Below, piece after piece: positions 43,870 through 54,100 of a stretch of 64,000 nucleotides of DNA. The position numbers and the translations under genes were made by a program. The notes under the pieces are model-generated. The model worked only from the letters and a program-made list of their open reading frames with translations. It was not told the DNA's origin and made no database searches. The DNA lies in NCBI GenBank assembly GCA_019638085.1, contig JAHBUL010000005.1, positions 1 to 64,000 on the forward strand, given 5' to 3'. Position 1 is the stretch's first letter. Every line of letters starts with the position of its first letter. The stretch is from Flavobacteriales bacterium. GTDB taxonomy: Bacteria > Bacteroidota > Bacteroidia > Flavobacteriales_F > PHOS-HE28.

Positions 43870-45087
43870 CTACGAGAATTCCACCAAGAAACCCGCTTTT
43901 TTCAGCTCCTCCCAAAAACCGGGATAGGATTTGTTCACCACCTCCGGGTGCAGTATCATCACTTCGTCGCATACCAGCGCCAGCGGTGCCAGTGCCATGG
44001 CCATGCGGTGATCTCCTTGCGGATCGAAGGGTGGTGGTCGCAGGTTCGTTATTTCGCCATTAAGCTTGAACGTGCCGCCCTCGTATGCTGCGGAACAACC
44101 GAGGGTCTGCAGTGCTTCGGCTACGGCTTTCAGGCGGTCGGTCTCCTTCAGCGGAAGGTTGTGCAGGCCCGTTAACTCGGCTTCTTGCCCCCTGCCGGCC
44201 AATGCAAAAGCCAACGGCTGGAACAGGTCCGGCGTGTCCGTTAGGTCGGCGTGGTAAGGGCCCAGGTATTCGCGATCGTGGCCGTTTACGATAAGCTCCT
44301 CATCCGAAGAGCCACAGTGCGTGTAGCGCCAGAACAGATCGGTCACGGCCTCATCGCCCTGCAGACTTGGGCCGCCCATGTTGTGGAAGTGCAATCTCGT
44401 TCGGGCATCCAACGCCGCAACTTCGAACCAGAACGCCGCCGCGCTCCAGTCAGCCGGGACGTGTATTTCAGCAGGCGTCAGCGGGCCGCTATGCACGTGC
44501 AGCGCGTCTCCGCTGTCGAACGCACTTCCCCCGAATACATGAAGCACATCCAAGGTCATTTGTACGTACGGCCCACTCAGTCGCTGGCCCGTCCATTGGA
44601 GCTCCATGCCATCCGCGAAGTGTGGTGCTACCAGCAGCAACGCGCTGATGAACTGACTGCTTTCAGGGGAGTGGATCCGGACCTTTCCGCCCTGCATTTT
44701 CCGGCCACGTACGAGCAAGCCGTTCGGAACCTCGGTGATGTCCGCGCCCAGTTCGCGTAGTGCGTTCACCAGCGGTGTGTGTGGCCGTTCGAGCAAGCGA
44801 GGGTTGCCGGTGATCAGGCGCTGCTTTTGTTCCTGCACGCAGGCCCAGGCCAGAAGAAAGCGGAAGGTGGTACCACCATCACCGCAGTGCATTTCCGCAG
44901 GTTGTTCACGTAGCAGGCTGTGCAGGATGCGGGTGTCATCCGAGGTTCCGATGCCCTTTACGCTTTGCACGTCACCCGCCAAGCTCGCCAGGATCAGTGC
45001 GCGGTTGGCCACGCTCTTGCTGGGCGGAAGCACCGGCCGGGCATCGATCGGCCCGTCAGGCCTTCGAACGGTAACGCGGTTCAGCAT
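43870..45087 (-). CDS. aroA: 3-phosphoshikimate 1-carboxyvinyltransferase (EPSP synthase)
   Basis: Sixth step of the shikimate pathway: transfers enolpyruvyl from PEP to shikimate-3-phosphate. Motifs: PPSKSVANRALILASL with the substrate-binding Lys, CGDGGTTFRFLLAW, GNPRLLERPH, SSQFISALLLVAP, and the later LPLKETDRLKAVAEAL and DPQGDHRMAMALAP. Length 405 is normal. Its start overlaps the aroB end by 32 bp, so the two are coupled. The PEP-loop wording GNPRLLERP differs from the glyphosate-sensitive GNAGTAMRP class in E. coli, as in other Bacteroidota. Confidence 0.94.
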   Translation of the reverse strand: MLNRVTVRRPDGPIDARPVLPPSKSVANRALILASLAGDVQSVKGIGTSDDTRILHSLLREQPAEMHCGDGGTTFRFLLAWACVQEQKQRLITGNPRLLERPHTPLVNALRELGADITEVPNGLLVRGRKMQGGKVRIHSPESSQFISALLLVAPHFADGMELQWTGQRLSGPYVQMTLDVLHVFGGSAFDSGDALHVHSGPLTPAEIHVPADWSAAAFWFEVAALDARTRLHFHNMGGPSLQGDEAVTDLFWRYTHCGSSDEELIVNGHDREYLGPYHADLTDTPDLFQPLAFALAGRGQEAELTGLHNLPLKETDRLKAVAEALQTLGCSAAYEGGTFKLNGEITNLRPPPFDPQGDHRMAMALAPLALVCDEVMILHPEVVNKSYPGFWEELKKAGFLVEFS

Positions 45088-46183
45088 CCGGTGTCAGCAG
45101 GCGATAATGCTCCAAGGCCTCCGCGACCTGTGCAGCGTTGATCGGCACATCCACGCGGGCGGAGCCGATGCCGGTGAGCAGGGTGAATCGGAAGCCATCG
45201 CCCACGTTCTTCTTGTCGTTGCGCATCAGTTCGATGATGCGGTGGTGATCGGCGGCCTGCAGACTGAACGACGGGTAAAGGCCCATGAGGTGCTCCTCCA
45301 CGGCGTTCATGCGGTCGCGGTCCAGTAGTCCCGTACGCCAACTGAGCCATGTGGCACACACCATGCCGATGGCGATGGCCTCGCCGTGCAAGAGCGATCG
45401 TTGTGTACTCTCCAAGGCAAAGGCCTCCAGCCCGTGGCCGATGGTATGCCCGTAGTTGAGCAGCTTCCGGATGTTCTGTTCTCGCGGGTCCTCCATCACC
45501 ACTTCAGCCTTGATGGTGGCCGAGTGCATGATCAACGGAGCAAGCGCTTCCAGATCGTGCAGGGGCGCGCGCCGCACTTGGTTCCAGTGCTCGGCATCGC
45601 GGACCAGGCCGTGCTTCACCATTTCAGCAACGCCGTTCAGCACTTCGCGTTTGCCCAGTGTGCGGAGGAAGGGGGGATGGATGTAGGTGGCCACTGGATC
45701 GGCAAAGACGCCCACGAGGTTCTTGATCCCATTGAGGTCGATGGAGGTCTTCCCGCCGATGGAGGCATCCACCATGCCCATCACCGTGGTGGGGATGTTG
45801 ATGAAGCGGATCCCGCGTTTATAGGTAGCAGCAACGAAGCCGCCGAGGTCGGTGATCACCCCGCCGCCGAGGTTCAGCAGGATCGCTTGGCGGTCCGCCA
45901 TGTTCTCGGCGAGGTGGATCCAGAGTGCCCGGCAGATCTCGATGTCCTTGCTATGCTCGCCGCTGCGCACCAGCATCGTTTTCGCATCGCGCAAGCGTGT
46001 CACCTTGGCCAACAGCTCGGGCAAGCACTGGTCCATGGTGTTCTCATCGCCCAATATGAAGAGCTTTGCACCCTGTGCGTGCTCGGCGAGCCAGAGTTCC
46101 AGATGGGCCAAGGCATGCTCTCCCATCAGCACGGGATTATTGCCTGCGAATATCCGTTGGGCCTGTGGGTGATCGGATGCCAT
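45056..46183 (-). CDS. aroB: 3-dehydroquinate synthase
   Basis: Second step of the shikimate pathway: converts DAHP to 3-dehydroquinate with NAD+ and a divalent metal. Motifs: NAD-binding NLGGGVITDLGGFVAATYKRG, PTTVMGMVDASIGGKTSIDL, metal-ligand sequences GVAEMVKHGL and LNYGHTIGHGLEA (His), and LLHGEAIAIGMV (His). The 375-residue length fits after choosing ATG 46183, which lies right beside the divergent proline dehydrogenase promoter. It forms an operon with aroA. Confidence 0.94.
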   Translation of the reverse strand: MASDHPQAQRIFAGNNPVLMGEHALAHLELWLAEHAQGAKLFILGDENTMDQCLPELLAKVTRLRDAKTMLVRSGEHSKDIEICRALWIHLAENMADRQAILLNLGGGVITDLGGFVAATYKRGIRFINIPTTVMGMVDASIGGKTSIDLNGIKNLVGVFADPVATYIHPPFLRTLGKREVLNGVAEMVKHGLVRDAEHWNQVRRAPLHDLEALAPLIMHSATIKAEVVMEDPREQNIRKLLNYGHTIGHGLEAFALESTQRSLLHGEAIAIGMVCATWLSWRTGLLDRDRMNAVEEHLMGLYPSFSLQAADHHRIIELMRNDKKNVGDGFRFTLLTGIGSARVDVPINAAQVAEALEHYRLLTPDAEPRYRSKA

Positions 46184-46186
46184 GGC

Positions 46187-46194
46187 TACTTTTG
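46187..46194 (+). promoter_or_regulatory. -7 box TACTTTTG for proline dehydrogenase
   Basis: Exact TAnnTTTG match beginning 4 bp from the divergent aroB start codon; the proline dehydrogenase ATG is 74 bp downstream. Confidence 0.5.
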
Positions 46195-46267
46195 GCGACC
46201 TTTCCGCAGTCCGGTGTGTACCGGGGAAAGGCGCCCAAAGGAACGAACTACAAGCACGCGGCGCCAC

Positions 46268-47476
46268 ATGCACCAACAAGAGGTACTTCCCCGACCCGGG
46301 AACACCCGGTTGCCCGATATGGGCGACACCCGCACGGCCTTCGCCCACAAGAGCGATCGGGACCTGCATCAAGCCTATTGGCTCTTTCGCATCATCGGCA
46401 CGCCGTGGCTCACCTCCGTGGGCAGCGTGCTTACCAAGGCTGCACTGGCCTTGCACCTGCCGGTGAAAGGGGTGGTGAAGGCGACCATCTTCAAGCAGTT
46501 CTGCGGAGGGGAGAACATTCAGGAATCACTGGTGACGGCGGAACGATTGGCCGAGAAGGGCGTGGGGACCATCCTGGATTACAGCGTGGAAGGCGAGGAT
46601 GATCAGCATGCCATGGATGCTACGGCGGAAGAGATCCTCCGCACCATCGCCGCCGCCAAGAACAATTCACACATCCCGTTCTCCGTGTTCAAACCGTCCG
46701 GGGTGATCCGTACCGATGTGGCAGCGAAGGTCTCGGCGGGGCAGGAACTCACCAGCGAGGAGGACGCGGCATGGGAACGCGGTCGCAAGCGGGTGGAACG
46801 TATCTGCGAGGCCGCCTATAAAGCGGATGTGCCCGTACTGGTGGATGCCGAGGAGAGCTGGTACCAGAATGCCCTGGATGCACTGGTCACGGAGATGATG
46901 GAACGGTTCAACAGCAAGCGTGCGATCGTCTTCAACACTGTGCAACTTTACCGGCACGACCGCTTGGCTTTTCTGCGGAAGGAAGGTGAAGCTGCGAAGG
47001 CCAAGGGGTATTACATGGGCATGAAGCTCGTGCGCGGGGCCTACATGGAGAAAGAGCGGGAGCGTGCTGCCGAGAAGGGATATCCCGACCCGATAGGCGC
47101 CAACAAGGCTGCGGTGGATGCGGACTTTGATGAAGCGATCCGCTACTGCATCGAAAACATTGACCATGTGGAGGTGCTGGTAGGTACTCATAATGAGACC
47201 AGCACTCTGTTAGCGGCAGAGCTGATGTCCAAAGCAGGCTTGGCAAAAAATGACCGGAGGATCTACTCCGGGCAGTTGTTGGGCATGAGCGACAACATCA
47301 GCTTCAACATGGCGGATGCCGGGTACAACGTGGTGAAGTACGTGCCGTACGGCCCCGTGCGCAAAGTGCTACCTTATCTCATTCGCCGGGCGGAAGAGAA
47401 CACCAGTACCAAGGGCCAGACCGGACGCGAGCTTTCCCTCATACACGCCGAACGGAAGCGGAGGGCCAAGGCCTGA
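46268..47476 (+). CDS. Proline dehydrogenase
   Basis: FAD enzyme that oxidises proline to pyrroline-5-carboxylate. It is the free-standing type of Bacteroidota, without the P5C dehydrogenase domain of PutA. TIM-barrel features: FCGGENIQESLVTAERL near the start, LVDAEESWYQNALDAL, NTVQLYRHDRLAFL, KLVRGAYMEKERERA, VGTHNE, and the C-terminal YVPYGPVRKVLPYLIRRAEEN with the substrate-binding Arg-Arg pair. The 402-residue form starts at ATG 46268; ATG 46319 is also possible because homologues begin close to the DTRTAFAHKSD segment. Divergent from aroB. Confidence 0.92.
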   Translation: MHQQEVLPRPGNTRLPDMGDTRTAFAHKSDRDLHQAYWLFRIIGTPWLTSVGSVLTKAALALHLPVKGVVKATIFKQFCGGENIQESLVTAERLAEKGVGTILDYSVEGEDDQHAMDATAEEILRTIAAAKNNSHIPFSVFKPSGVIRTDVAAKVSAGQELTSEEDAAWERGRKRVERICEAAYKADVPVLVDAEESWYQNALDALVTEMMERFNSKRAIVFNTVQLYRHDRLAFLRKEGEAAKAKGYYMGMKLVRGAYMEKERERAAEKGYPDPIGANKAAVDADFDEAIRYCIENIDHVEVLVGTHNETSTLLAAELMSKAGLAKNDRRIYSGQLLGMSDNISFNMADAGYNVVKYVPYGPVRKVLPYLIRRAEENTSTKGQTGRELSLIHAERKRRAKA

Positions 47477-47500
47477 TCATAAGACCGCGCTGTTGGGGCG

Positions 47501-47516
47501 TGAACCACGGATGGAC
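47501..47516. repeat. Dispersed 16-bp repeat TGAACCACGGATGGAC
   Basis: The same word occurs in reverse complement at 59929-59944. It is part of a longer REP-like sequence in the 143-bp gap between convergent proline dehydrogenase and the esterase gene. Confidence 0.5.
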
Positions 47517-47619
47517 AGGGATCCACACGAACCGTGCTTCGAGAAGGAATGTGGAAAGCGCACGCATTCGCTCGGCAAATAGCCGCACGAGTGCCTGCGC
47601 CCTCGGTCCACAATTCAGC

Positions 47620-48840
47620 TTATCGGGCGATCACCAACCGTGCTGTGCGCAGGGTGGTTCCTTCCGTTCGCACCAAGTAGATGCCGTTGGGGAGTTCAGC
47701 TGTGCCCAGTTGGTTCTGCCCAGCGGAGAAGAGCTGCTCCAGCATGACACGGCCTTGCGCATCCAGCACCCGCACCGTGGCGGCTTCCGGTATTTCCAAC
47801 GTGACCGCATCCTTGGCCGGCACCGGGTAGAGCACCAGTTCGCCTGCGGTGGGTAGGTGCTCATTCACGGCTACGGTAGCCCCGCTGCAATCCAACTCCA
47901 GGTCGCAGGCCACGCTCGCCAGGAACTGAACCACGAAGTTCAGGGAGTTCACCGGATCGTATTGCAAATAGCCAACGTGCCCATTACCGGGATATTCCAA
48001 ATAGCAACTCGGTACGCCGATGCTCTCCATGCGGATGTTGATATCATGGTCACCGGAAACAATGATGCCCGTGGGCAAGCCCAACGCATAGGCTTCCTCC
48101 GTGTAGCAGGGCACCACTCCGTCGCCGGTCTCGTGGATGCCGCAATAGGGTTGGTCGCCGGGCTGCACCCAGGTGGTGTCCATCAGCGCGCCGCTCATGC
48201 TGAAGCAGGCCATCACATCGCTGGAATAGCCCAAGGGCCCACTGTTGCCTTCCATGCCACCCCATACCGCACTATCCGCAACCAACTGCGCAGGCAGCTC
48301 GGATGGTTGGTCCATGTAGGTGGCATGCAGTGCGCCGATCGCACCGGCGCTCACGCCGCCCACAATGATCCGGTCCGGGTCGATGCCATACGGGTTGCCA
48401 TCTTCAGCCACGGTCTTGCGGAGGTAACGGATGCTTCCTTTCAGATCGTGTACACAGCGCTGCACGGCATGCATGGTGGTGTTGGTGCTGGGGAAGAAGA
48501 AGCCCACGCGGTAGTCAATGGCCACGGCCACATAGCCCAAACGGGCCAACTGTCCGCACATGGAGGCCATATCCGCACGGGACCCCGTGACGAAGGATCC
48601 GCCGAAGGCCACCACCACCACTGGACGAGCGGTGAGCGGATCGTTGGCAGGGGCATAGATGTCCATGCGCAGCGTCTGCTGGGTCCCGTCCACACCGGTG
48701 TTCGTGCCGAACACCACCCCTGGAATGCTATCGATCTGGGGGAAGTACCCGTACGTAGAGTAGCGTCCAGTGCCACATTCCTGTGCGGAAACGAGGACAG
48801 GAAAGAGGAGCGCTGCGAGAGGAAGTAGGATTGCTTTCAT
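47620..48840 (-). CDS. T9SS-exported alpha/beta-hydrolase (carboxylesterase-like)
   Basis: A 406-residue exported hydrolase. Signal peptide ends VLVSAQ. The alpha/beta-hydrolase core includes the oxyanion region VVVVAFGGSFVTGS, a following DYRVGFFFP, and the nucleophile elbow GGVSAGAIGALH. A later GNGHVGYL provides the likely catalytic His. The last 75 residues are a type A T9SS sorting domain (LVLYPVPAKDAVTLE to LRTARLVIAR). Expected to be a secreted or surface esterase/lipase; substrate unknown. Divergent from the beta-barrel gene at 49065. Confidence 0.88.
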   Translation of the reverse strand: MKAILLPLAALLFPVLVSAQECGTGRYSTYGYFPQIDSIPGVVFGTNTGVDGTQQTLRMDIYAPANDPLTARPVVVVAFGGSFVTGSRADMASMCGQLARLGYVAVAIDYRVGFFFPSTNTTMHAVQRCVHDLKGSIRYLRKTVAEDGNPYGIDPDRIIVGGVSAGAIGALHATYMDQPSELPAQLVADSAVWGGMEGNSGPLGYSSDVMACFSMSGALMDTTWVQPGDQPYCGIHETGDGVVPCYTEEAYALGLPTGIIVSGDHDINIRMESIGVPSCYLEYPGNGHVGYLQYDPVNSLNFVVQFLASVACDLELDCSGATVAVNEHLPTAGELVLYPVPAKDAVTLEIPEAATVRVLDAQGRVMLEQLFSAGQNQLGTAELPNGIYLVRTEGTTLRTARLVIAR

Positions 48841-49064
48841 GGCTGGGGTAGGGAGGAAATGTACTCCCTTTCAACTGGATGCCACAAACGTCGGCACGAT
48901 GCTTCTTCCGATAGCGCCCTCCGAGGACCAGGCTGGCACAGGTCCACCACTACGGTATTCACCTGATTTGCATACGTATCCTGCCGTAATCTGGAATCCT
49001 TCCCGCAGCGAACGCGGTAGTACGGATCAGATTTGCACATACGCTCTAAAAACAAAGCAGTAGC

Positions 49065-49778
49065 ATGAAAAGGAATCTTTTGGTAGTAGCCGTCCTGATG
49101 GCAGGCATTGGCAGCACAGTGGCCCAAGAACAGTACCGCCCGGTAGGAGGTGAGAAGAACTTGGAATTGATGGTCGCTCCGTTGGGTGGAAGTCCCATTA
49201 CCATGGCAGGCATCAAGTATCGCAACTTCAGCTCGGCAACCTCGGCCTTCCGTATGGGAGTGTTCCTGGGCTTCGACAACAAGACCACCATTACACAAGA
49301 CGAGAACAGCGATACCAAGGCCCTCGAGTTGAAAAAGAAGGAGAGCACCATCACCATCGGCCTACAACCCGGCATCGAAAAGCACCTCACCGGTACCGAG
49401 CGCCTCTCGCCCTACTTCGGGGGATATGTGGACCTGAACTTCACCACCAAGAACAAGAAGGACGATACCCAGCTCACTTTGGCCAATGGCAACAATGAAC
49501 TGGGCTACAACCAGACCAAGAGCGGAAGCTTGGGGATCGGCCTGAACGCCGTGGCCGGCTTTGACTACTACTTGGCCAAGTCCATCTACTTGGGAACGGA
49601 ACTCGGCTTCGGCGTCTCCACCAGCATGCCCATGAAGAACAAGAACGAGAACGTGGTATTGAATGCGGACGGTACAGGAACCACGACCGTGAGCGGAGAT
49701 GGCAAGAAGGACAATGTGAGCAAGCTTCAGGTGGGCCCCAATGTGGTGGGTCAGATCCGTCTGGGCTGGTTGTTCTAG
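49065..49778 (+). CDS. Outer-membrane beta-barrel protein
   Basis: A 237-residue protein with signal peptide ending GSTVAQ and a small barrel pattern (alternating strands such as LSPYFGGYVDLNFTT, IGLNAVAGFDYYL, LGTELGFGVSTSM) ending in the aromatic IRLGWLF typical of barrel assembly signals. Periplasmic turns are short; a Lys/Asp-rich loop lies near 140. Porin-like or structural; ligand unknown. The following lipoprotein gene starts 36 bp downstream and may be cotranscribed. Confidence 0.75.
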   Translation: MKRNLLVVAVLMAGIGSTVAQEQYRPVGGEKNLELMVAPLGGSPITMAGIKYRNFSSATSAFRMGVFLGFDNKTTITQDENSDTKALELKKKESTITIGLQPGIEKHLTGTERLSPYFGGYVDLNFTTKNKKDDTQLTLANGNNELGYNQTKSGSLGIGLNAVAGFDYYLAKSIYLGTELGFGVSTSMPMKNKNENVVLNADGTGTTTVSGDGKKDNVSKLQVGPNVVGQIRLGWLF

Positions 49779-49814
49779 GCGATCTCTTCACTCTCGGAAC
49801 AAAGAACAAAGGAC

Positions 49815-50705
49815 ATGTATCTTGAATCACACCTTTTCCGAAAGCTGATCAGGGTTGCCCTGCCCCTGGCCTTGGTGGTGCTGGTAACCACCTCTTGTAA
49901 CAAGGAATCGGTCACCATGCCGAACCCGGCTTCGGGCACATCGATCACGGACATGAACCTGAGACGCCAGATCTGGGATATGGGGCAGAAGGTGCCTTCC
50001 GTGGGCATCTACAACCGCACCATGAACGAGATCCTTGTGTTCACCTCCGCCAAGGATGGCTCGCGCAGTTTCTCCTTCACCACCGCACCCGCCGATGGCA
50101 TCAACTTCGCGACCAGCAATGGCGGCCAATGGGTGTGGACCGAGGATGGAGGCATGGTGGTGCTCACCGGGCCACAGGCCGGCCTGGGTGCAGGCGGTGG
50201 CTTGATCTCAGCGGGAAATACCACGCTGGACATCAACATCGCGGTCTGCTTTGCGGTAGGGGAAGATGCGCTTGGCGGAGGACTCTTCGGACCGGACATG
50301 GGCGAAGTGGCCGGGGTGATCGGGATCTCCGGTGATATCGACGCCCTGATGAACGGCGACTTCTCGGAGGACGAGGACCCATTCCAATTCTTCCACGGCT
50401 TTGCCTATTATTTCGTTTATGCCGACCAGCTCAGCGATACCAGCTACGATGTGCTGAACTGGGTGGAGGACCTCGACCAACCGGAAGATGAACTGGAGAA
50501 CTTCAGCTTCGCTTTCATCATCAGTTTCCAGAATGACGGCGGGATCTATCTCTCCAAGGAAGGAAGTATCAACGTGAGCGGAGGGACCATGGAATTCAAC
50601 GGCCAATATTATGCGGTTGAAGGGGTTGGCTTCTTCGATGATACCCAGGAGGAGGATGCATCCTATTCCGTAGTGAACGGATACGGGGCAATGGGTTGTC
50701 AGTGA
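49815..50705 (+). CDS. Hypothetical lipoprotein
   Basis: A 296-residue predicted lipoprotein with a basic start, a hydrophobic stretch and lipobox VTTSC (Cys28). The mature part is acidic, with Gly-rich (LGAGGGLISAGN) and Asp/Glu-rich segments and no recognised domain. Its position after a beta-barrel gene and before a terminator suggests a two-gene envelope unit. Function unknown. Confidence 0.65.
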   Translation: MYLESHLFRKLIRVALPLALVVLVTTSCNKESVTMPNPASGTSITDMNLRRQIWDMGQKVPSVGIYNRTMNEILVFTSAKDGSRSFSFTTAPADGINFATSNGGQWVWTEDGGMVVLTGPQAGLGAGGGLISAGNTTLDINIAVCFAVGEDALGGGLFGPDMGEVAGVIGISGDIDALMNGDFSEDEDPFQFFHGFAYYFVYADQLSDTSYDVLNWVEDLDQPEDELENFSFAFIISFQNDGGIYLSKEGSINVSGGTMEFNGQYYAVEGVGFFDDTQEEDASYSVVNGYGAMGCQ

Positions 50706-50726
50706 GATCCGTGGTATATGTTTAAT

Positions 50727-50757
50727 TAAAAGGCCTCCAAATGGGTGGGGCCTTTTC
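50727..50757 (+). terminator. Rho-independent terminator
   Basis: AAAAGGCC...GGCCTTTT stem extended inward by CC/GG with a short loop, then CCCTTT. It lies about 22 bp after the lipoprotein stop. Confidence 0.75.
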
Positions 50758-50775
50758 CCTTTCACCATACGGAAT

Positions 50776-50956
50776 ATGCAGTAGAAGAACTTCTACGGCC
50801 CGAAATGGCTACCGTAGCAAGCGCTACGCTGGATCTTGCTCCGATAGGTATCGGAGCGGCACCGTGGCTTCCGCGACGCCTTCTCGCCAAAACTCTTGCT
50901 ACCATTGCCATTTCGTCCGACATGTGTCGGACCCTCGCTACGTAGTTCTACTGTAT
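50776..50956. repeat. Large nested palindrome (structured non-coding region)
   Basis: The ends ATGCAGTAGAA and TTCTACTGTAT are inverted. Further in, 50801-50821 and 50895-50915 are inverted with few mismatches (GAAATGGC..GTAGCAAG). Each arm or the centre also holds small hairpins: GTAGAAG/CTTCTAC (50781-50796), CGTAGC/GCTACG (50813-50828), CTCCGATAGGTATCGGAG (50839-50856) and the perfect GTCCGACATGTGTCGGAC (50915-50932). No ORF of note covers it. From 50957 to 51111 I see only the leader of the next gene. Could be a mobile REP-type element, a structured RNA or a recombination site. Confidence 0.65.
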
Positions 50957-51111
50957 GATCCCGTTACCAAGCGAGGAATTCGTCCTCCTTTCATGGTTCC
51001 ATCCGGAGGTAATCCCTGGCCTATGCACATCCTTCCGTGTTTATCTATGCATCCGGCTGCTGGTGGACCTGGCGGTGATCATCTATTTTGCGCGTTGAAT
51101 ATCGTCCGTTG

Positions 51112-54100
51112 ATGCGCCAACCCCGCGCCTTATTTTCCCTTGCGACCTCTTTTTTGTTTGTCCTTCTCAGTGGAAGCGTCCGTGCACAGGTGGTCGCGGA
51201 TGCGGGGAGCAGTGCCACCATTTGTCCGGGCGGGCCGGTAACCTTGGGCGGTGCTGCGGCCACAGGGGGTACGGCACCCTATCAGTACAGCTGGGCGCCA
51301 GCGGCGGGATTGAATAACCCGAACGTATTGCACCCGGTGTGTACCACCAGCACCACAAGGACGTACACGCTTACCGTGACCGATGCGGACGGAGCGACCG
51401 CAACGAGCCAGGTCACCATCACGGTGAACCCCTCGCCAGGGATCAACCTCAGCTGTACCAACGCCACTACCAGCACCTATGGCGGGGTGCTCACGTTCAG
51501 CGTTTGTGGACTGGGTGCCAACACCTACGACTTCCAGTTCACGGATGCGAGCACCGCCCTGCCCGGAGCCACTTTCAGCATGGACTGGGGCAATGGCCAG
51601 ACCGCCAACCCCGGCAGTGCGGGTTGGGCCGATACGCAGCAGTATCCATTCGGGCTCACATCGGGGACGTACACGATCCAAGATCCCGGGCCGAACGGAT
51701 GCACCCGTACGTTGCCTTTCAATGTGTTCGTTGGGGAAGTGCCCTTGGGCGGCCTCAGCGTGGTCTCCAACTCGTCCATTTGTACCGGCAGCTCCATCAG
51801 CTTCGAGTGGAACAACTTCGAGACCAACCCGCCGGGCACGCTGTATATCGTGGACTATGGTGATGGGGTGATCGATACCCTGCCTCAGCCGCCCCAAGCG
51901 GCGTTCTCGCACGTCTACAACAGTTCTTCATGTGCCGTGGGTGGGGAGTTCTCCATCGCTTGGCGGATCACCAATCCATGCGATACGCGCACGGGCCAGA
52001 TCAACCAGATCCGTGTTTCCGAGTCCCCGGTGGTCAGTTTCACGGTGTCGCCGAACGATACCGTTTGCACCAACAGCACGGTGACCTTCACCGACAACAG
52101 CCTAGGTGCGCAGGCTCCTTCGTGTACCGATCCGAAACACATCTGGAGCATCACGCCCGCCGTAGGGTGGACCGCCAGCGGCGCAATGGGAAGCGTCAAC
52201 TCCCAACCGACGAACCCTTCACTGTGGATCAGCGGGGCCACATCGCTGGGGGTCACCTTCACCACGCCCGGTACCTATACTGTGATGGATGTTACCGGGA
52301 ACATATGCGGTATGGATACGCTGGTGCGCACCATCTGCGTGGAAGCGCCGCCACTGCCCGCCTTCACGCTTTCCCCTACCACCGGCTGCTCCCCGCTGGT
52401 GAGCAATACGGTCAACACCAGTACCAGCCCCAACAGCTGCTCCACCCGCTACCAGTGGTTGATCAACACCGGCAGCGCCGCCTGTGGAGGCAGCACCGCC
52501 GCCACCTTCAGCGGCGGCACAAATGCCGCCAGTACGCAGCCGCAATTCACCTTTACCGGGGCCGGTAGCTATACCGTCACCTTGCGGGCCATCAACTCCT
52601 GCGGCACCTTTCCCGTGGATCAGGTGGTGACGGTGGGTGCGCCACCCGTGGTTTCCGTGAACGCGGTGAACGGGATCTGCGAGGGGCAGAGCGTGGCGCC
52701 ATCCGCTACCTTCACTGCCTGTGGTTCACCGATCACCTCCCATGCCTGGACCCTGACCGGCGGGAATCCTTCCAGCGCAAACACCCAGGATCCGGGCACC
52801 ATCGTGTATCCGGCATCGGGGAATTTCACCATCACCGCAGCGGCGAGCAGTGCGTGCGGCACAACAACATCCAGCACTCCGCTTTCCGTTACACCGCTAC
52901 CCGCTGCGCCCATTGTGGGTGGCCCCATTACGCTTTGCGTTGGTGAGACGTTGAACCTTTCCGCCACAGCCGTGGCTGGCATCTCCTTCCAGTGGACCGG
53001 CCCCAACGGCTTCTTCTCCACCTCAGCCAGCCCCAGCATTCCGGATGTCACGTTGGCAAACCAAGGGGTGTACGCCGTTAGCGCATCGGGGGGTGGATGC
53101 AGCGGACCGTCCAGCACGGTGACGGTTACCGTGAACCCGGCACCCGTGGTGAACATTACGCCCACTGTGCCTTCGGTATGTGCCGGGCAAGCGGCGACCC
53201 TTACCGCCAGCGGGGGAAGCAACTACCAATGGACCACCGGTGGCGTGAACATCGGGAGCGGTACGCCCTTCACCTTCACGCCTGCCACCACTACCACCGT
53301 GGTGCTCCATGGAGATGCCGGCGGATGCACCGGGACTTCCAGTACCTTGGTGACCGTGCATCCAGTGCCGGTGGTGAACGCTGGCATGGATCGCATTTTT
53401 TGCCAGAGCAATTCGCCCCAAGTGCTGTTCCCGAATACGTTCGGCGGCACATGGAGTGGTGATCCCAACGTGTCGGCCGATGGGTATTTCACCCCTTCCA
53501 CGCAAGGGGTCTTCCAACTGATCTATACCGTGGTGAGCCCCCAAGGATGCGCGAACACGGATACCATCCAAGTGACCGTGGATCCCCCCGCCGCCGCAGC
53601 AGATGCCGGGCCGGATACCTTGCTCTGCCACAATGCTGCACCGGTACAGCTTACCGGCACGCCAGCCGCCGGCAGCTGGTCCGGCGATATCTCCATCGGA
53701 GGCCTGTTCAACCCGGTGACGGTGGGCACCTTCACCGTTACCTATGTCGCTGGGAGCGGCAGCTGCACCGTAAGTGATCAGGCCGTGGTGACCGTGGTAC
53801 CGGCCCCCGTTGTTGATGCCGGAACCGATGCCCAGCTCTGCATCGATGCGCCGGTGCTCACCCTGAATGCCACGCCGTTGGGAGGCACGTGGTCCGGCAC
53901 CGGCATCAGCGGGAACATCTTTGATCCGCAGGCAGCAGGAGCAGGGGACCATCCCTTGAGCTACACCTATACCGATGGGAACGGATGCTCCACCACGGCG
54001 ATCCGCACCATCACCGTGGATCCCCTGCCGGTGGTCTTCGCCGGGAACGACACGCTCTTCTGCGACCAGCCGGTCGCGCAGACCTTGGCCGGTCATTCGC

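Noticed and set aside
45386..46267. Long N-terminal extension of proline dehydrogenase
   Set aside because: The upstream open frame is the complement of aroB and contains no family sequence; a promoter box lies at 46187.
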